A DNA stretch of 64,000 nt from Bacteroidaceae bacterium. Lineage in GTDB: Bacteria; Bacteroidota; Bacteroidia; Bacteroidales; Bacteroidaceae. Location of the stretch: NCBI GenBank assembly GCA_017469685.1, contig JAFUFW010000074.1, forward strand, positions 1 through 64,000, written 5' to 3'. The notes under the pieces were generated by a model, which was not told the origin of the DNA, did not search any database, and saw only the letters and a program-made list of their open reading frames with translations. The translations under genes and the position numbers were made by a program. This document shows positions 62,503 to 64,000 of this stretch, piece by piece; position 1 is the first letter of the stretch; every line of letters starts with the position of its first letter.

Positions 62503-63930
62503 TTACGGTTTAATGATCCCTTCCAGTCCCTGACGGGCCAAATCCTTGACAGCTGTTTCGATAGCCTCGTAGTGTTCTTGGCCTATACGCAGTTTCTTTA
62601 GGTCAAGTGTAGGCACGAGGTTGTTCTCAAGGGCTCTCTCATCGAGCGGAGAGAGAATCATGCCTACGGCTGAGGTGTTGTTCGTGATGGGGTCTATGAG
62701 GATGAAGGCACCTGTCTGGCGGTTGTCGGCGTAAGAGTCGAAGAATAGCGTCTTGGCTGTGAGTATGTCCACCTGCCCTATTTCGTTGAGTTGGAAGGCT
62801 TCCCCCTCTTTGCGTGCAAAAGTGTTCACGTCAATACGATGGCGGATAGCCGCGATACTGGCGCGAGTCATATTCGTGTTATGCTTGAGGAAGAACTGTT
62901 TGCTTGTGTCCATTGGTTCTTCATCCATCCACACAAGCATTGTCGTGAAGTGACGCCCGATATTTGGAAGATTATCGGGATTGACGATCATCTCGCCGCG
63001 ACTAATATCGATCTCGTCTTCAAGGGTTAGGCATACGGATTGTGGCGGGAAGGCTTCCTGCAGCTGGCCTTCGTATGTTACGATACTCTTTACGTGGCTT
63101 CGCTTCAAACTTGGCAAGGCCATTACTTCGTCGCCAACGTGTACGATACCGCTTGAAACCTTGCCGCAGAAACCACGGAAGTTTAGGTCGGGTCGCAGGA
63201 CATATTGCACTGGATAGCGGAAATCGTGGTAGTTGCGGTCAGAGTGTATAGGTACCGTCTCAAGGAAGTCGAGAAGTGCAGGGCCAGTGTACCAAGGCGT
63301 ACGCTCACTCTTCTCTACGACGTTGTCTCCGTCGCGTGCAGAAAGAGGGAAGCATGTGACGTCTTCAATTCCGAGATGGTCTGTCAGCGTAAGGTAGTCT
63401 GAAACTATGGCATCGAATACCTCTTTGTTGAAGTCCACGAGATCCATCTTGTTCACTGCAAGTACGATGTGTTTGATGCCGAGCAGAGAGACGAGGAATG
63501 TATGGCGCCTGGTCTGTGTTATTACGCCCTTGCGCGCATCTATTAATATAATGGCAAGATTGGCGGTTGAGCCACCAGTAATCATGTTGCGGGTGTACTG
63601 TTCATGTCCAGGCGTGTCGGCTATTATGAACTTGCGGCGGTTCGTGGAGAAGTAGCGGTAGGCCACATCGATGGTAATGCCCTCTTCGCGTTCAGCCTTC
63701 AGACCGTCAAGCAGCAGGGCATAGTCTATGTTGTCACCTGCATTGCCTACGCGCTTGCTGTCACGCTCAAGTGCGGTGAGCTGGTCATCATAAAGTTTCT
63801 TGGAGTCAAAGAGCAGTCGCCCGATGAGTGTGCTCTTGCCGTCGTCAACGCTACCAGCTGTCAGCAGGCGCAACAGATCCTTCCGTTCATCGGCGTCGAG
63901 ATATGCTTTGATATTGAGCTTGTCGTTCAT
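62503..63930 (-). CDS. cysN: Sulfate adenylyltransferase subunit 1 (CysN GTPase)
   Basis: Regulatory GTPase of ATP sulfurylase, which makes APS from sulfate and ATP together with CysD. 475 residues with an EF-Tu-like G domain: G1 [18 protein letters not shown]3 [14 protein letters not shown]4 [12 protein letters not shown], then two beta-barrel domains. No fused CysC kinase domain, so APS kinase must be separate. CysD is not in view; a -7 promoter box lies 32-39 bases upstream, which suggests cysN begins this unit. Confidence 0.95.
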   Translation of the reverse strand: MNDKLNIKAYLDADERKDLLRLLTAGSVDDGKSTLIGRLLFDSKKLYDDQLTALERDSKRVGNAGDNIDYALLLDGLKAEREEGITIDVAYRYFSTNRRKFIIADTPGHEQYTRNMITGGSTANLAIILIDARKGVITQTRRHTFLVSLLGIKHIVLAVNKMDLVDFNKEVFDAIVSDYLTLTDHLGIEDVTCFPLSARDGDNVVEKSERTPWYTGPALLDFLETVPIHSDRNYHDFRYPVQYVLRPDLNFRGFCGKVSSGIVHVGDEVMALPSLKRSHVKSIVTYEGQLQEAFPPQSVCLTLEDEIDISRGEMIVNPDNLPNIGRHFTTMLVWMDEEPMDTSKQFFLKHNTNMTRASIAAIRHRIDVNTFARKEGEAFQLNEIGQVDILTAKTLFFDSYADNRQTGAFILIDPITNNTSAVGMILSPLDERALENNLVPTLDLKKLRIGQEHYEAIETAVKDLARQGLEGIIKP

Positions 63931-63961
63931 TGTGTAGGGTTAAATACTTTCCATTCGTGTG

Positions 63962-63969
63962 CAAAGATA
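63962..63969 (-). promoter_or_regulatory. -7 box for the cysN operon
   Basis: TATCTTTG on the minus strand, 32-39 bases before the cysN start. The window edge prevents a full check of the -33 region. Confidence 0.6.
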
Positions 63970-64000
63970 CAACAAAAAAGTGTTCTTTGCACATTTTTTT

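Overview
This window looks like chromosomal DNA of a gut-type Bacteroidales (Bacteroidota), probably near Prevotellaceae or Bacteroidaceae. The evidence is: many promoters of the Bacteroidota type (a TTG-like -33 element about 19-22 bases before a TAnnTTTG -7 box), few Shine-Dalgarno sequences, lipoprotein signals, eukaryote-type (GT3) glycogen synthase, a TamL-like lipidated Omp85 protein, NhaD, an N-terminal-rubredoxin rubrerythrin and a queuine/preQ1 transglycosylase without the usual zinc cysteines. Base composition is close to half G+C. No phage, insertion sequence or CRISPR array is visible; most of the window is core genome.

Layout: 1-3.4 kb holds an RND efflux pump (membrane fusion lipoprotein plus a permease cut by the window edge). 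3.7-8.2 kb has ftsK, a RNase D-like exonuclease and an RlmI-like methyltransferase. 8.3-8.7 kb has a candidate small RNA and a 22-bp-periodic palindrome array, followed by aminopeptidase P, rubrerythrin and nadE. 12.9-21.1 kb is a minus-strand operon: lon, tgt, LptF/G permease, DEAD-box helicase, C69 dipeptidase, free-methionine sulfoxide reductase. 21.2-24.6 kb is the most accessory-like part: a C-rich cytidylyltransferase/kinase-like fusion gene, nested inverted repeats, a nuclease-tail remnant, a small membrane protein and an internally deleted AlbA_2 ATPase-type regulator. 24.6-32.1 kb has a stand-alone ftsZ, trmN6, a large exported golvesin/xanthan-lyase-like protein, an acyltransferase and nhaD. 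32.2-41 kb has tRNA-Gly(CCC), rarA, a glycosyltransferase, an aldose-epimerase-like protein, unknown conserved genes, a zincin lipoprotein, a MITE-like element, pruA and a second 22-bp array. 41.1-50.9 kb has two SpoU methyltransferases, a phosphatase, lepA, a Crp-type regulator, a TamL-like protein, a WalJ-like hydrolase and a Ca/Na antiporter. 50.9-55.4 kb is hisGDCB. 55.8-60.1 kb is glycogen synthase plus glycogen phosphorylase. 60.1-63.9 kb is a minus-strand cysN, sulfotransferase, L-serine ammonia-lyase operon.

The points I would look at first are: (1) two 22-bp-periodic arrays built on the same CCCTTAAGG-type core, one just upstream of pepP (releases Xaa-Pro N-terminal residues) and one upstream of pruA (proline catabolism), suggesting a shared control or a repeat family; (2) the compact transcript at about 8.37-8.44 kb, with its own promoter, a 13-codon reading frame and a terminator; (3) the cysN-sulfotransferase-sdaA operon, resembling the sterol-sulfation neighbourhood of Bacteroides thetaiotaomicron; (4) the cytidylyltransferase/kinase fusion. 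All function assignments are from reading the sequence; no database search was run.
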